Source: Hymenobacter canadensis (GTDB lineage Bacteria > Bacteroidota > Bacteroidia > Cytophagales > Hymenobacteraceae). From it: a stretch of DNA of 64,000 bases. The DNA is taken from the NCBI RefSeq assembly GCF_027359925.1, contig NZ_CP114767.1:3894501-3958500 (forward strand), written 5' to 3'. Positions 14,661 to 22,944 of this stretch are shown one piece after another (the first letter of the stretch is position 1; the number at the start of each line of letters is the position of its first letter). The notes under the pieces were generated by a model, which worked only from the letters and a program-made list of their open reading frames with translations, was not told the DNA's origin and searched no databases. The translations under genes and the position numbers were made by a program.

Positions 14661-16505
14661 ATGCAAGAGAAAGGCAGTATCTCGATCCATACCGAGAATA
14701 TCTTTCCCATCATCAAGAAGTTCCTGTATTCCGACCACGAGATTTTCCTGCGGGAGCTGGTCAGCAATGCGGTAGATGCCACCCAGAAACTCAAGAGCCT
14801 GGCGCAGCTGGGCGAGTTCAAAGGCGAGCTGGGCGACCTGAAAGTACGGGTGACCGTGGATAAGGAGGCCCGCAAAATCACGATTTCGGACCGCGGCCTG
14901 GGCATGACGGCCGAGGAAATTAAGAAGTATATCAACCAGATTGCCTTCTCGGGCGCCACGGAGTTTGTGGAGCAGTATAAGGAGAAGGACGCCGTCACCA
15001 AAGACCAGATTATCGGGCAGTTTGGCCTGGGCTTCTACTCGGCCTTTATGGTTGCCAAGGAAGTGGAAATCTGGTCGAAGTCGTACAAAGACGACACCCT
15101 GACCGCCCACTGGATTTGCGACGGTAGCACCGAATTTACCCTCGATGAGCCCACCGGCGAGCACGCCAAGGCCGAGCGCGGCACCGACGTGGTGCTGCAC
15201 GTAGCCGACGATTCCGACGAGTTTCTGGAGCCCGCCCGCCTGAAGGGCATCCTCACCAAGTACTGCAAGTTCCTGCCCATCGAAATCGAGTTTGAGGGCG
15301 AAACCATCAACCAGACGGCCCCCATCTGGACCAAGCAGCCCTCGGAGCTCACCGATGAAGACTACGTGAGCTTCTACCAGGAGCTGTATCCGTTTTCGGA
15401 GCCGCCGCTGTTCTGGATTCACCTCAACGTCGACTACCCGTTCAACCTGACCGGCATCCTGTACTTCCCGAAAGTGAAGGACGAGCTGCAGTTCCAGCGC
15501 AACAAAATCCAGCTCTACTCGCGCCAGGTGTTTATCACCGACGAGGTGAAGGACGTGGTGCCCGAGTTCCTGATGCTGCTGCACGGCGTCATCGACTCGC
15601 CCGATATTCCGCTGAACGTGTCGCGCAGCTTCCTGCAGGCCGACGCCGCGGTGCGCAAAATCAACACCTACATCACCAAGAAGGTCGCCGACAAGCTCAG
15701 CAGCCTCTTCAAGCAGGACCGCGCCGGCTACGAGGCCAAGTGGTCGGATATCGGCATGTTCGTGAAGTACGGCATGCTCTCCGACGAGAAGTTCTACGAT
15801 AAGGCCAAGGACTTTGCCCTGGTGCAGAACGTGGCCGGCAAGCTGTTCACGCTGCCCGAGTATCAGGAATTCGTGCAGGCCAACCAGAAAGACAAATCGG
15901 AGCAAACGGTAGTGCTCTACACCACCGACGCCGAGGCGCAGCACGGCTTCGTGCAGGCTGCCACGGAGCGCGGCTACGACGTGCTGGACCTCAACGGCCC
16001 GCTCGATTCGCATTTCATCGGGCAGCTGGAGCAGAAGCTGGAGAAAACCACTTTCAAGCGCGTGGATGCTGACACGGTTGGTAAGCTGATCGAGAAAGAG
16101 GAAACCACCGAAAGCGTCCTCAGCGACGACGACAAAACCAAGCTGCAGGAGCTGTTCAAAACGGCCATCAGCAACGAGCAGATGCACGTGCAGGTGGAGG
16201 CCCTCTCGCCGCAGGATGCGCCGGTTATCATCACGCTGCCCGAGTTCATGCGCCGCATGAAGGACATGCAGCGCTCCGGCGGTGGCGGCGGCATGCAGAT
16301 GTTTGGCTCGCTGCCCGACAGCTACACCGTGAGCGTGAATGCCAACCACCCCGTGGCCCAGCGCGTGCTGCAAGCCGAGGGCGAAGCCGGCCAGAAGCTG
16401 GCCCGCCAGGCTTTCGACCTGGCCTTGCTGGCTCAGAACATGTTGAAAGGCGAGGCGCTAACCGCGTTTGTGAAGCGTAGCGCCGATTTGCTGGCTGCTG
16501 AGTAG
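14661..16505 (+). CDS. htpG: Molecular chaperone HtpG (Hsp90)
   Basis: 614 residues, close to the normal bacterial Hsp90 length. The N-terminal GHKL ATPase domain shows ELVSNAVDA (catalytic Glu and Mg-binding Asn), SDRGLGM and GQFGLGFYSAF, the nucleotide-lid signatures. The middle domain contains the LPLNVSRSFLQ-type segment (seen as IPLNVSRSFLQ), and the C-terminal dimerisation domain follows. It refolds and matures client proteins in the cytosol using ATP. The start MQEKGSISIHTENIFPIIK is the usual Bacteroidota N-terminus. It is followed by a strong terminator and is monocistronic. Confidence 0.98.
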   Translation: MQEKGSISIHTENIFPIIKKFLYSDHEIFLRELVSNAVDATQKLKSLAQLGEFKGELGDLKVRVTVDKEARKITISDRGLGMTAEEIKKYINQIAFSGATEFVEQYKEKDAVTKDQIIGQFGLGFYSAFMVAKEVEIWSKSYKDDTLTAHWICDGSTEFTLDEPTGEHAKAERGTDVVLHVADDSDEFLEPARLKGILTKYCKFLPIEIEFEGETINQTAPIWTKQPSELTDEDYVSFYQELYPFSEPPLFWIHLNVDYPFNLTGILYFPKVKDELQFQRNKIQLYSRQVFITDEVKDVVPEFLMLLHGVIDSPDIPLNVSRSFLQADAAVRKINTYITKKVADKLSSLFKQDRAGYEAKWSDIGMFVKYGMLSDEKFYDKAKDFALVQNVAGKLFTLPEYQEFVQANQKDKSEQTVVLYTTDAEAQHGFVQAATERGYDVLDLNGPLDSHFIGQLEQKLEKTTFKRVDADTVGKLIEKEETTESVLSDDDKTKLQELFKTAISNEQMHVQVEALSPQDAPVIITLPEFMRRMKDMQRSGGGGGMQMFGSLPDSYTVSVNANHPVAQRVLQAEGEAGQKLARQAFDLALLAQNMLKGEALTAFVKRSADLLAAE

Positions 16506-16537
16506 TACAAAAAAGTATCAGTAGTTTTAAACGGTAT

Positions 16538-16574
16538 AAAAGCACCGGTTGCCAGTGGCGGCCGGTGCTTTTGT
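16538..16574 (+). terminator. Rho-independent terminator of htpG
   Basis: AAAAGCACCGG (16538-16548) pairs with CCGGTGCTTTT (16562-16572), with a T-run on the 3' side. Confidence 0.9.
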
Positions 16575-16637
16575 TTGAAGCGGCAGCATTGTGCGGAAAG
16601 CCTGCAGCCAGCAATAGCGCCCCCGTTTGTAAGGCTG

Positions 16638-16681
16638 CTCAGCTACTCCAATACTCAGCTACTCCAATACTCAGCTACTCT
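16638..16681. repeat. 16-bp tandem repeat
   Basis: Two exact copies of ctcagctactccaata (16638-16653, 16654-16669) plus a partial third copy, just upstream of the promoter-like TATCTTTA box at 16701. Confidence 0.9.
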
Positions 16682-16700
16682 GCTGGGCACCAAATCCCTT

Positions 16701-16708
16701 TATCTTTA
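16701..16708 (+). promoter_or_regulatory. Bacteroidota -7-like element
   Basis: TATCTTTA is close to TAnnTTTG and lies seven bases before the ATG at 16715. If it is the real promoter, translation should start at the internal ATG at 16745. Confidence 0.45.
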
Positions 16709-16714
16709 CGTTTG

Positions 16715-17710
16715 ATGCTGCGAAAACTGCCTGTACTTCTGCCAATGCGCTTTCTACGTCCGCATATTTTATTGCTGCTGCTGGTTGCCGCCGGTGCGCT
16801 GGAGGCCTGCTCCAAAAAGACGGTGTCCTTCAACAGCCGCCCCGACGCGGGCAGCACGGCCCTAGTGGCCGATACGCTCACCACCACCCGCGACACCACC
16901 AACGCTCCTTCGCTGGAAGCCAAAAAGCTGGGCCTGACCAAAGAGCAGGAGAAAGCCGACAAGGAAAAGCAGAAGCTGGCGCAGCGGCAGGCCAAAAAGA
17001 AGAAGAAAAACGTCTTCCTCGGGGAGCGAATCAAGAAGGGCTTCACCAAGTCGGGGCCGAAAGGCAAGAACCAGGTGCTGGAGGTGTTTTACTACCTCAA
17101 GGCGTTTCAGCAGCCCAATGCCTACGCCATTTCGGTGTACTATTTCAACCCCCGCAAGCGGAAGATTTTCAAGGCCAATACCGAGCTGAACCCGGCCACC
17201 GACAAGGTGCTGCACGGCCCGTACAAGAAATACCAGGGCGGGAAAGTGGTGGAAACCGGCTTCTTCGCCATGGGCACCAAGCACCTGCGCTGGGAAAAGC
17301 TGACCAAGGACAACGTGCTGGTGAATAAGCAGCACTACGAAATGGGCTTCCCGCGCGACGCCAACGTGACCTACTACGACGCCGACAAAAAGCTCCTGAA
17401 AGAGGTGGTGCCCTACCTGAACGGCAAGCTGGAAGGCGACTATGTGAAGTTCACGGAAACCGGCAAGCGGGAGTGGGAAGGCCAGTTCGAGAACGGTAAG
17501 AAAGTAGGGGAGTGGACCAAATACTGGGGCTTCCGCAATACCAAAGACCGTCGGCACTACGTGTATACCTACGGCGAGTCCGGCTTCGACCCGGAAGTGG
17601 CAGAGCCGGTGCTGGTGAAGGAATACAACCGCAATGGCGTGATGGTCTTCGAGAAGGATAAGTTCGACAAGCGCGACGCCGTGACTGACCGCCCCGGCAG
17701 CCGGAAATAA
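16715..17710 (+). CDS. Lipoprotein with MORN / YwqK-type repeats
   Basis: 331 residues from the ATG at 16715; an internal ATG at 16745 gives 321 and fits the nearby promoter better. The signal peptide ends at AAGALEAC, a lipobox. After a Lys/Gln-rich linker (AKKKKKNVFLGERIK) comes a set of MORN-like repeats: LHGPYKKYQGGKVVETG, LNGKLEGDYVKF and FENGKKVGEWTKYWG. These match the toxin-antitoxin YwqK fold widespread in Bacteroidota. The protein is surface- or periplasm-anchored and of unknown function. A long hairpin separates it from the convergent yraN. Confidence 0.85.
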   Translation: MLRKLPVLLPMRFLRPHILLLLLVAAGALEACSKKTVSFNSRPDAGSTALVADTLTTTRDTTNAPSLEAKKLGLTKEQEKADKEKQKLAQRQAKKKKKNVFLGERIKKGFTKSGPKGKNQVLEVFYYLKAFQQPNAYAISVYYFNPRKRKIFKANTELNPATDKVLHGPYKKYQGGKVVETGFFAMGTKHLRWEKLTKDNVLVNKQHYEMGFPRDANVTYYDADKKLLKEVVPYLNGKLEGDYVKFTETGKREWEGQFENGKKVGEWTKYWGFRNTKDRRHYVYTYGESGFDPEVAEPVLVKEYNRNGVMVFEKDKFDKRDAVTDRPGSRK

Positions 17711-17714
17711 GCGT

Positions 17715-17780
17715 TGAATGGCGACAGGGCTGAATAGTTGAGCGGCCCGCCATTCGACCATTCAGCCTTGTCGCCGTTCA
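17715..17780. terminator. Bidirectional terminator-like inverted repeat
   Basis: 21-base arms (17715-17735 and 17760-17780) pair with two mismatches, between the convergent lipoprotein and yraN genes; the right arm includes the yraN stop codon. There is no T-run, so termination is inferred from position. Confidence 0.65.
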
Positions 17781-18137
17781 GTAAAACGCGTCCTCGAAGT
17801 GCTCGATGCGGAAGCCACCGGCTACAGGTGTCACGGCCAGGATGTCGAACCGAATGTCGCCGGGCCAGTCCAGGTCCAGCTGCAGCTGCTCGGCGGCGAG
17901 CCGGAACAGCTGCTTCTTGCGCTCCGAGACGAAGGTTTCGGGGTAACCGTACTGGCTGGAGGAGCGGGCCTTCACTTCTACAAACACCAGCAGCTGCCGG
18001 CCCTGCCGGGCAATTAGGTCGACTTCGGCGCGGCCATGCCGGTAGCCGCGGTGCAGCACCTCCAGGCCCTGGCGCACCAGATAATCTGCGGCGGCTTGCT
18101 CGCCAGCGTGGCCCAGTTCATGCGCGGCAGTTGCCAT
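17778..18137 (-). CDS. YraN family (UPF0102) endonuclease-like protein
   Basis: 119 residues, the usual UPF0102 size. The PD-(D/E)XK-like signature is seen as AEVDLIARQGRQLLVFVEVKAR: an Asp, then E-V-K. The opening ELGHAGEQAAADYLVRQGLEVL and the later FDILAV are also family marks. The fold resembles Holliday-junction resolvases, but activity of the family is not established. It overlaps the terminator arm with the MORN lipoprotein and is divergent from lipB. Confidence 0.93.
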   Translation of the reverse strand: MATAAHELGHAGEQAAADYLVRQGLEVLHRGYRHGRAEVDLIARQGRQLLVFVEVKARSSSQYGYPETFVSERKKQLFRLAAEQLQLDLDWPGDIRFDILAVTPVAGGFRIEHFEDAFY

Positions 18138-18178
18138 CAGGTGCGAGGAAAAGGAGTCGTTGGGTGCCGAACGGCAAA

Positions 18179-18208
18179 TTGAGTTTGGTGTCGAATCTAG
18201 TAACTTTG
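18179..18208 (+). promoter_or_regulatory. Promoter of lipB (TTG-N19-TAACTTTG)
   Basis: TTG at 18179-18181 and TAACTTTG at 18201-18208 with exactly 19 bases between them, a full match to the Bacteroidota housekeeping consensus. The ATG of lipB is about 90 bp beyond the expected transcription start. Confidence 0.8.
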
Positions 18209-18303
18209 CACGTTTTCCGGGAAAGGCCTTTGCGCCGCGCCGCCTATTTCAGCGCCTACCCCGGCCAGCGTGTGTGTTGTTCGTTGCCAAGTGCCCCATT
18301 GCC

Positions 18304-19137
18304 ATGCTAGCAAATTCCCTTTCTGTAACGCCTCCTGCTGTGGCTCCGGCCCACGGTGCTGCGCCAGCCGCTGCCAGCCAGCTGATTCGGGTGGAACAAT
18401 TGGGCCTGATCGGCTACGAAGCAGCCTGGGCGTATCAGGAGCAACTGCTGGCGCATACGCTGAGCGTCAAAACCCACAACCGGCAGGCTGTGGAGGCCGG
18501 CCACGCGCCGCAGGCCACAGCCAACTACCTGCTGCTATGCGAGCATCCGCCGGTGTATACGCTGGGCAAAAGCGGCAAGCCCGAGCACCTGCTGCTCGAT
18601 GAAGCCGGCCTGGCTACCCACGGCGCCACCTTCCACCGCATCAACCGCGGCGGCGACATCACCTACCACGGCCCCGGCCAGCTGGTGGGCTACCCCATCC
18701 TCGACCTCGACAACTTCTTCACCGACATCCACCGCTACCTGCGGCTGCTGGAAGAAGCCATCATCCTGACGCTGGCCGACTACGGCCTGCGCGCCGGCCG
18801 CATTGCCGGCCTCACCGGTGTGTGGTTCGACTTCGAGGAAGGAGCCCCGAACCCGCGCAAAATCTGCGCGATGGGCGTGAAGTGCAGCCGCTGGGTAACC
18901 ATGCACGGCTTCGCCCTCAACGTCAACACCGACCTGTCGTATTTCGGCCACATTGTGCCCTGCGGCATCACCGACAAAGCCGTGACCTCCATGGCGCAGG
19001 AGCTGGGCCGCGAGGTGCCGCTGGCTGAAGTGTCGGCGCGCCTGCTGCCGCACCTGTCGCGCCTGTTCGAAGCCGAATTACAGCTGGCCACCGGGCATCC
19101 GGTGCTGCCGGCGCCTGTATCTGACGTATCCGCATGA
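18304..19137 (+). CDS. lipB: Lipoyl(octanoyl) transferase LipB
   Basis: 277 residues from the ATG at 18304, chosen because it follows the promoter; in-frame upstream codons precede or overlap it. LipB moves octanoyl from acyl carrier protein to lipoyl-dependent enzymes. Family marks: LCEHPPVYTLGKSG, RINRGGDITYHGPGQLVGYPI, the catalytic Lys in RKICAMGVK and the catalytic Cys in HIVPCGITDKAVTSM. The ~20 residues at the N-terminus before SQLIRVEQLG are extra low-complexity Ala/Pro. The stop overlaps the next gene by 4 bp (ATGA), so the two are translationally coupled. Confidence 0.96.
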   Translation: MLANSLSVTPPAVAPAHGAAPAAASQLIRVEQLGLIGYEAAWAYQEQLLAHTLSVKTHNRQAVEAGHAPQATANYLLLCEHPPVYTLGKSGKPEHLLLDEAGLATHGATFHRINRGGDITYHGPGQLVGYPILDLDNFFTDIHRYLRLLEEAIILTLADYGLRAGRIAGLTGVWFDFEEGAPNPRKICAMGVKCSRWVTMHGFALNVNTDLSYFGHIVPCGITDKAVTSMAQELGREVPLAEVSARLLPHLSRLFEAELQLATGHPVLPAPVSDVSA

Positions 19138-19550
19138 AAGAAGACATCAAATTCGACCCGGTAGAGGGCGTAACGGTAGCCGTAGTGCCCGAGGAAGCCG
19201 CGGCGACCGAAGAAGGCAAGCAGGGCTGGCTGGTCTACCTGATCAACCACAACGACTACGCCCTGCAGAACGTCATCGTTAACTCGCACGGCTACGGCAC
19301 CCAGCCCGACGGCGAGGCGGTAAAAACGTCCACGCTGCGCCATGTATTTGCCGAGGTAGAGGCGCGCAGCGCCGTCCCGGTAGAGCCCATCGACCCGGCC
19401 CTGTTTCACCTCAACAACCAATACTGGGTGAGCTACTACCGCGACGCGCAGATTTTCGATAAGAAATTCATCTTCGTTCCCGATTCCATCGTACCCGCCA
19501 ACCTGACGCCCATCACCCTGCTTGGTCAGGACGGTGTGCTGCATGTTTAG
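19134..19550 (+). CDS. Conserved hypothetical protein linked to lipB
   Basis: 138 residues, starting MKEDIKFDPVEGVTVAVVPE. It overlaps lipB by 4 bp, so the pair form an operon. It is soluble and predicted mostly beta, with a conserved core VYLINHNDYALQNVIVNSHGYG and FHLNNQYWVSYYRD, followed by KKFIFVPDSI. Homologues of similar length exist across Cytophagales, sometimes with misleading phenylalanyl-tRNA synthetase labels. Coupling to lipB hints at a role in lipoate or envelope biology, but no function can be read from the sequence. Confidence 0.8.
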   Translation: MKEDIKFDPVEGVTVAVVPEEAAATEEGKQGWLVYLINHNDYALQNVIVNSHGYGTQPDGEAVKTSTLRHVFAEVEARSAVPVEPIDPALFHLNNQYWVSYYRDAQIFDKKFIFVPDSIVPANLTPITLLGQDGVLHV

Positions 19551-19608
19551 CTCCTAATTTGCAGTTCCCGGCCTGTGCCTCCGCTGCTTCCCTTCACGCT
19601 GCCTGCTT

Positions 19609-20676
19609 ATGACCCCCCTCGGCATACAATTAAGCTTGTCCTTTCTTTGGGCGTTTCTGGTGGCGCTGTTCGCTGTGCCGTCCATTATTTATATCGCGCA
19701 CCTCAAAAACATGCTCGATACGCCCAACGTGCGTACCGTGCACGAGTCGCTGACGCCGCGGCTGGGTGGGGTGGCGGTGTTTGCCGGCTTCATGTCGGCG
19801 CTCACCATCTTCGCCGATTTGGGCAACGGCATCCAGCAGCTGCTGGCCGGCTGTATCGTGCTGTTTTTCGTGGGCCTCAAAGACGATCTGGTATCGATTT
19901 CGGTGTCCAAGAAATTTGTAGGTCAGCTGCTGGCCACGGGTATCGTCATGATTATGGCCGATGTGCGCCTGACCAGCTTCCAGGGCATCCTCGGGATTCA
20001 GGAGCTGCCCGTAGGCATCAGCTACGCCGTCACCTTCCTGGCCATCGTGGGCATCACCAACGCCATCAACCTCATCGACGGCCTCGACGGCCTCGCCGGC
20101 ACCATCGTCCTGACCATAGTCAGCACGCTCGGCTACTACTTTGTGCGCTACGGCGGCCCTAGCTTCAGCAACTACGTGTTCGTGTCGGTGTGTCTGATGG
20201 GCGGTATCATCGGGTTTCTGCGCTACAACTTCCACCGCGCCACCATCTTCATGGGCGACACCGGCTCGCTGGTGTGCGGCTTCATCGTATCGGTGCTCAC
20301 CATTCAGTTCATCGAAATGGGCCTGAAGGTGGGCCAGCCATTCGGATCTTCGGCCCCGTCGGTAGCGGCCGGCATCCTGTTCGTGCCGCTCTTCGATACG
20401 CTGCGGGTGTTTATCGTGCGCATGATGGCTGGCCGCTCGCCGTTCTCACCCGATAAAAACCACGTCCACCATCGGATTCTGGCCATGGGCTTCCAGCAGA
20501 TCAGTACCGTTGTGCTGCTGGCCTTGCTCAATCTGGTGGTGATTCTGTTCGTTATTAACTTCGCCTACCTCGGCAACACCATTCTTATCGGCTGTCTGGT
20601 CGGCTTTTCCATTGTGCTGAGCGTGTTTCTGGGCGTGTACCGTAGCCGCAGTGCCGAGCAACGGGTAGCTTCCTGA
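19609..20676 (+). CDS. Undecaprenyl-phosphate sugar-1-phosphate transferase (WecA/TagO-type)
   Basis: 355 residues with about ten TM segments. It belongs to the MraY/WecA glycosyltransferase-4 family, which joins a sugar-1-phosphate (often GlcNAc-1-P) to undecaprenyl phosphate in the inner membrane. Signatures: LTPRLGGVAVFAGF, GLKDDLVSIS (catalytic Asp-Asp), NAINLIDGLDGLAG, and FMGDTGSLVCGF, then DKNHVHHRILAMGF (the HIHHR-like loop of WecA rather than MraY). It would begin O-antigen or capsule glycan synthesis. It is 20 bp from the DUF4271 gene, so likely co-transcribed with it. Confidence 0.93.
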   Translation: MTPLGIQLSLSFLWAFLVALFAVPSIIYIAHLKNMLDTPNVRTVHESLTPRLGGVAVFAGFMSALTIFADLGNGIQQLLAGCIVLFFVGLKDDLVSISVSKKFVGQLLATGIVMIMADVRLTSFQGILGIQELPVGISYAVTFLAIVGITNAINLIDGLDGLAGTIVLTIVSTLGYYFVRYGGPSFSNYVFVSVCLMGGIIGFLRYNFHRATIFMGDTGSLVCGFIVSVLTIQFIEMGLKVGQPFGSSAPSVAAGILFVPLFDTLRVFIVRMMAGRSPFSPDKNHVHHRILAMGFQQISTVVLLALLNLVVILFVINFAYLGNTILIGCLVGFSIVLSVFLGVYRSRSAEQRVAS

Positions 20677-20696
20677 AGCATCCTACAGCCCCCGAA

Positions 20697-21899
20697 ATGA
20701 GTTGCCGGCCCCGCAGCGTATGGTCATCAGCACAGCATCTGCTGCTGTGCCTGCTATGCCTGTTGGCCTTCTACAATGCGCCGGCCGCCGAGTACCGGCC
20801 GCTGCCACCCGCCCTGCGCAGTGGCCTCTCCCCCGACTGGCTCATCCATGACGAGGCTCGCAACCGGCTCGTGCTCTACCTGCCCGACTACCACGCCCCG
20901 GCGCACGCCTACTATCAGTGGCTGACGCTGCGGCCGCAACGGCCGTTTGTGGTGTCCTTCACGGCCCGCAAAGGACAGAGCCTGTTTCTGGACAACCGCC
21001 TGGTATTCACGGCGCCATCAGCGGCGGCCTATACCCTGGATCTGGCCCGGCTGCTCCCAGCAGGCTCGGTACCCGGGTCGCACCTGCTCTGCGTGTGGCA
21101 TCCCCAGGTTGCTCCCAACTTAAGCTCCTTCGTAGACGTGCGCCCGGCTGCCCCAGCCGCACAGGCTGGCCCGGCCAAGGCCCCTGGGGCTTCCCTGCTG
21201 GCACAGCCACTGGCGCGCAGCCATCCTGGCGAAAACGTTTTCCTGCTCTTTCTGCTGCTGATCGGGCTGCTCTATGGCAGCATTAGGGCGGTATATCAGC
21301 CCGGGTTTGCGCGCATCTATCAGGTCAATAACGTCTGGAGCAAGTCTACGGCTGAGCAGGAGTTTCTGGTAAAGCCCACCGTAACCTGGCTCAATATCCT
21401 GCTGGTTATTGTCTTCTCGCTCTCTTTTGCGCTGCTGCTGGTTGCCATCCATACCAACGTGCAGAACATTGCCATGCTGCAGCGCCTGTTCAACGTGCCG
21501 GAGTCGGCCCTAGTGCCCCGCATATTGCTCTACACCGCCATGATAGCCGCTTTTGTGATGGGCAAATACCTCTTCCTAGAGCTGATGGGCTATATTTTCG
21601 ATGTCGGGGAGCTGGTGGCCGTCCAGTACCGGGAATTCATCCGCACCCTGCTCTTTCTGGGTCTCTGTTTGCCGTTGGTAATGCTGCTGTATCTGGGCCT
21701 GAACCAGACCCTGCCAGCCGCGGTACTGTGGGTGTCCAACGGGGTGGTTTCCTTGCTGTTGGTCGGCACGGTGGTACGCGTAGCGCGCACGATTCATCGT
21801 AGAGCCTCACTGCTAAATCTACATTTGTTTTCGTACCTTTGCGCCACAGAAGTGATTCCACTGGTCATTCTGCTCAAGTTGATCGTTTTCACCTACTAA
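20697..21899 (+). CDS. DUF4271 domain membrane protein
   Basis: 400 residues. A signal peptide (HLLLCLLCLLAFYNAPAAEY), then an extracytoplasmic region of ~160 residues (RPFVVSFTARKGQSLFLDN and a VPGSHLLCVWHP core, probably a jelly-roll-like domain), then a membrane part from about residue 180 with six or seven TM segments containing the DUF4271 core (NNVWSKSTAEQEFLVKPT onward). The family is restricted to Bacteroidota and typically precedes a HemD-like gene and T9SS genes, as here. Its role is unknown; the context suggests envelope or secretion support. Confidence 0.87.
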   Translation: MSCRPRSVWSSAQHLLLCLLCLLAFYNAPAAEYRPLPPALRSGLSPDWLIHDEARNRLVLYLPDYHAPAHAYYQWLTLRPQRPFVVSFTARKGQSLFLDNRLVFTAPSAAAYTLDLARLLPAGSVPGSHLLCVWHPQVAPNLSSFVDVRPAAPAAQAGPAKAPGASLLAQPLARSHPGENVFLLFLLLIGLLYGSIRAVYQPGFARIYQVNNVWSKSTAEQEFLVKPTVTWLNILLVIVFSLSFALLLVAIHTNVQNIAMLQRLFNVPESALVPRILLYTAMIAAFVMGKYLFLELMGYIFDVGELVAVQYREFIRTLLFLGLCLPLVMLLYLGLNQTLPAAVLWVSNGVVSLLLVGTVVRVARTIHRRASLLNLHLFSYLCATEVIPLVILLKLIVFTY

Positions 21900-21969
21900 G
21901 TTCTTGGTGCTCACTGCCCAGGCTGTCATCATCTCCTTATTGCCCTAGACTTACCCTTTTCTTTACAAT

Positions 21970-22800
21970 ATGGCCGAGAGCAAAGACAAACCGGGTACGG
22001 GCCGTCATGCTAACCGAATCAGCAGCATTCTTGTCACCCAGCCTAAGCCCACCAACGACGTATCACCTTATTTCTCTATTGCCGAGAAGTATGGTATCAA
22101 GGTGGATTTTCGTGAATTTATTGACGTTCAGCCGGTTTCATACAAAGATTTTCGTAAGGAAAAGGTAAATATCCTGGAGCATACGGCTGTGATTTTCACC
22201 AGCCGCAATGCCGTCGACCACTTCTTCCGGATTTGTCAGGAAGCCAAGCTGGAGATGCCAGCCGAAATGAAATACTTCTGTATTTCCGAGCAGACCGCTA
22301 ACTACCTGCAGAAGTATATCGTGTTGCGCAAACGGAAGCTATTCGTGGGCCAACGCACTGCGGTAGACCTGTTTGAAGTTATCAAGAAGCATAAGACAGA
22401 GAAATTCCTGTATCCGTGCTCGGATATCCGCAAGGACGACATTCCGGAATTCATGCGGGCCAACGGCTTCAAATTCACGGAGGCCGTTATCTACCGCACG
22501 GTCGCCAGCGACCTGTCGGATCTGTCGGATGTGAAATACGATTGTATTGCGTTTTTCAGCCCGTCCGGTATCAGTTCGCTGTTCATCAACTTTCCTAATT
22601 TTGAACAAAATGGCACGCGTATCGCTGCCTTTGGCCCTACAACTGCCAAAGCGGTAATAGATGCAGGCCTGGAACTCGATATCGAGGCGCCGCACCCCAA
22701 CGCTCCTTCCATGACTGGGGCCATCGAAGCATACATCCGCCACCATCACAGCTCGGATGTAGGGAAAGAGAAAAACAAATCAGGCAAGCAAAATGCCTAA
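21970..22800 (+). CDS. hemD: Uroporphyrinogen-III synthase (HemD-like)
   Basis: 276 residues. HemD closes hydroxymethylbilane to uroporphyrinogen III in haem synthesis. The two-lobe HEM4 fold is suggested by the first-lobe strand SILVTQPKPTNDVSP, FTSRNAVDHFFRIC, and the second-lobe FFSPSGISSLF and IAAFGPTTAKAVIDAGLELDIEAPHP. HEM4 sequences are weakly conserved. The N-terminal MAESKDKPGTGRHANRI and the C-terminal charged tail are extra. The gene lies between DUF4271 and the T9SS genes, an arrangement seen in other Bacteroidota. It is about 70 bp after DUF4271; a TACCTTTG box inside the end of DUF4271 (21834-21841) may be a separate promoter. Confidence 0.85.
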   Translation: MAESKDKPGTGRHANRISSILVTQPKPTNDVSPYFSIAEKYGIKVDFREFIDVQPVSYKDFRKEKVNILEHTAVIFTSRNAVDHFFRICQEAKLEMPAEMKYFCISEQTANYLQKYIVLRKRKLFVGQRTAVDLFEVIKKHKTEKFLYPCSDIRKDDIPEFMRANGFKFTEAVIYRTVASDLSDLSDVKYDCIAFFSPSGISSLFINFPNFEQNGTRIAAFGPTTAKAVIDAGLELDIEAPHPNAPSMTGAIEAYIRHHHSSDVGKEKNKSGKQNA

Positions 22801-22811
22801 CAGGAAATAAG

Positions 22812-22848
22812 AGAGGAAGCCGTTAATTCTGCTTCCTCTTTTGTTTTT
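22812..22848 (+). terminator. Rho-independent terminator of hemD
   Basis: AGAGGAAGC (22812-22820) pairs with GCTTCCTCT (22831-22839) and runs into a T-rich tail. It separates hemD from the T9SS promoter. Confidence 0.85.
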
Positions 22849-22857
22849 TGCTCAGGA

Positions 22858-22888
22858 TTTGTTGCACAGGGTTTTTTGCATACATTTG
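22858..22888 (+). promoter_or_regulatory. Promoter of the porP/sprF-like gene
   Basis: TTTG at 22858-22861, 19 bases, then TACATTTG at 22881-22888: a full match to the Bacteroidota consensus. It shows that translation must start at the ATG at 22945, not further upstream. Confidence 0.82.
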
Positions 22889-22944
22889 GAAATAGCTTAC
22901 GTTACCTTGCCATCCTTGTAACGGTCCCAAAATCAAGTCTTTGT

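Noticed and set aside
14652..16373. A 573-codon minus-strand frame antisense to htpG
   Set aside because: It is composed of His/Val/Leu runs produced by complementing HtpG codons; htpG is certain.
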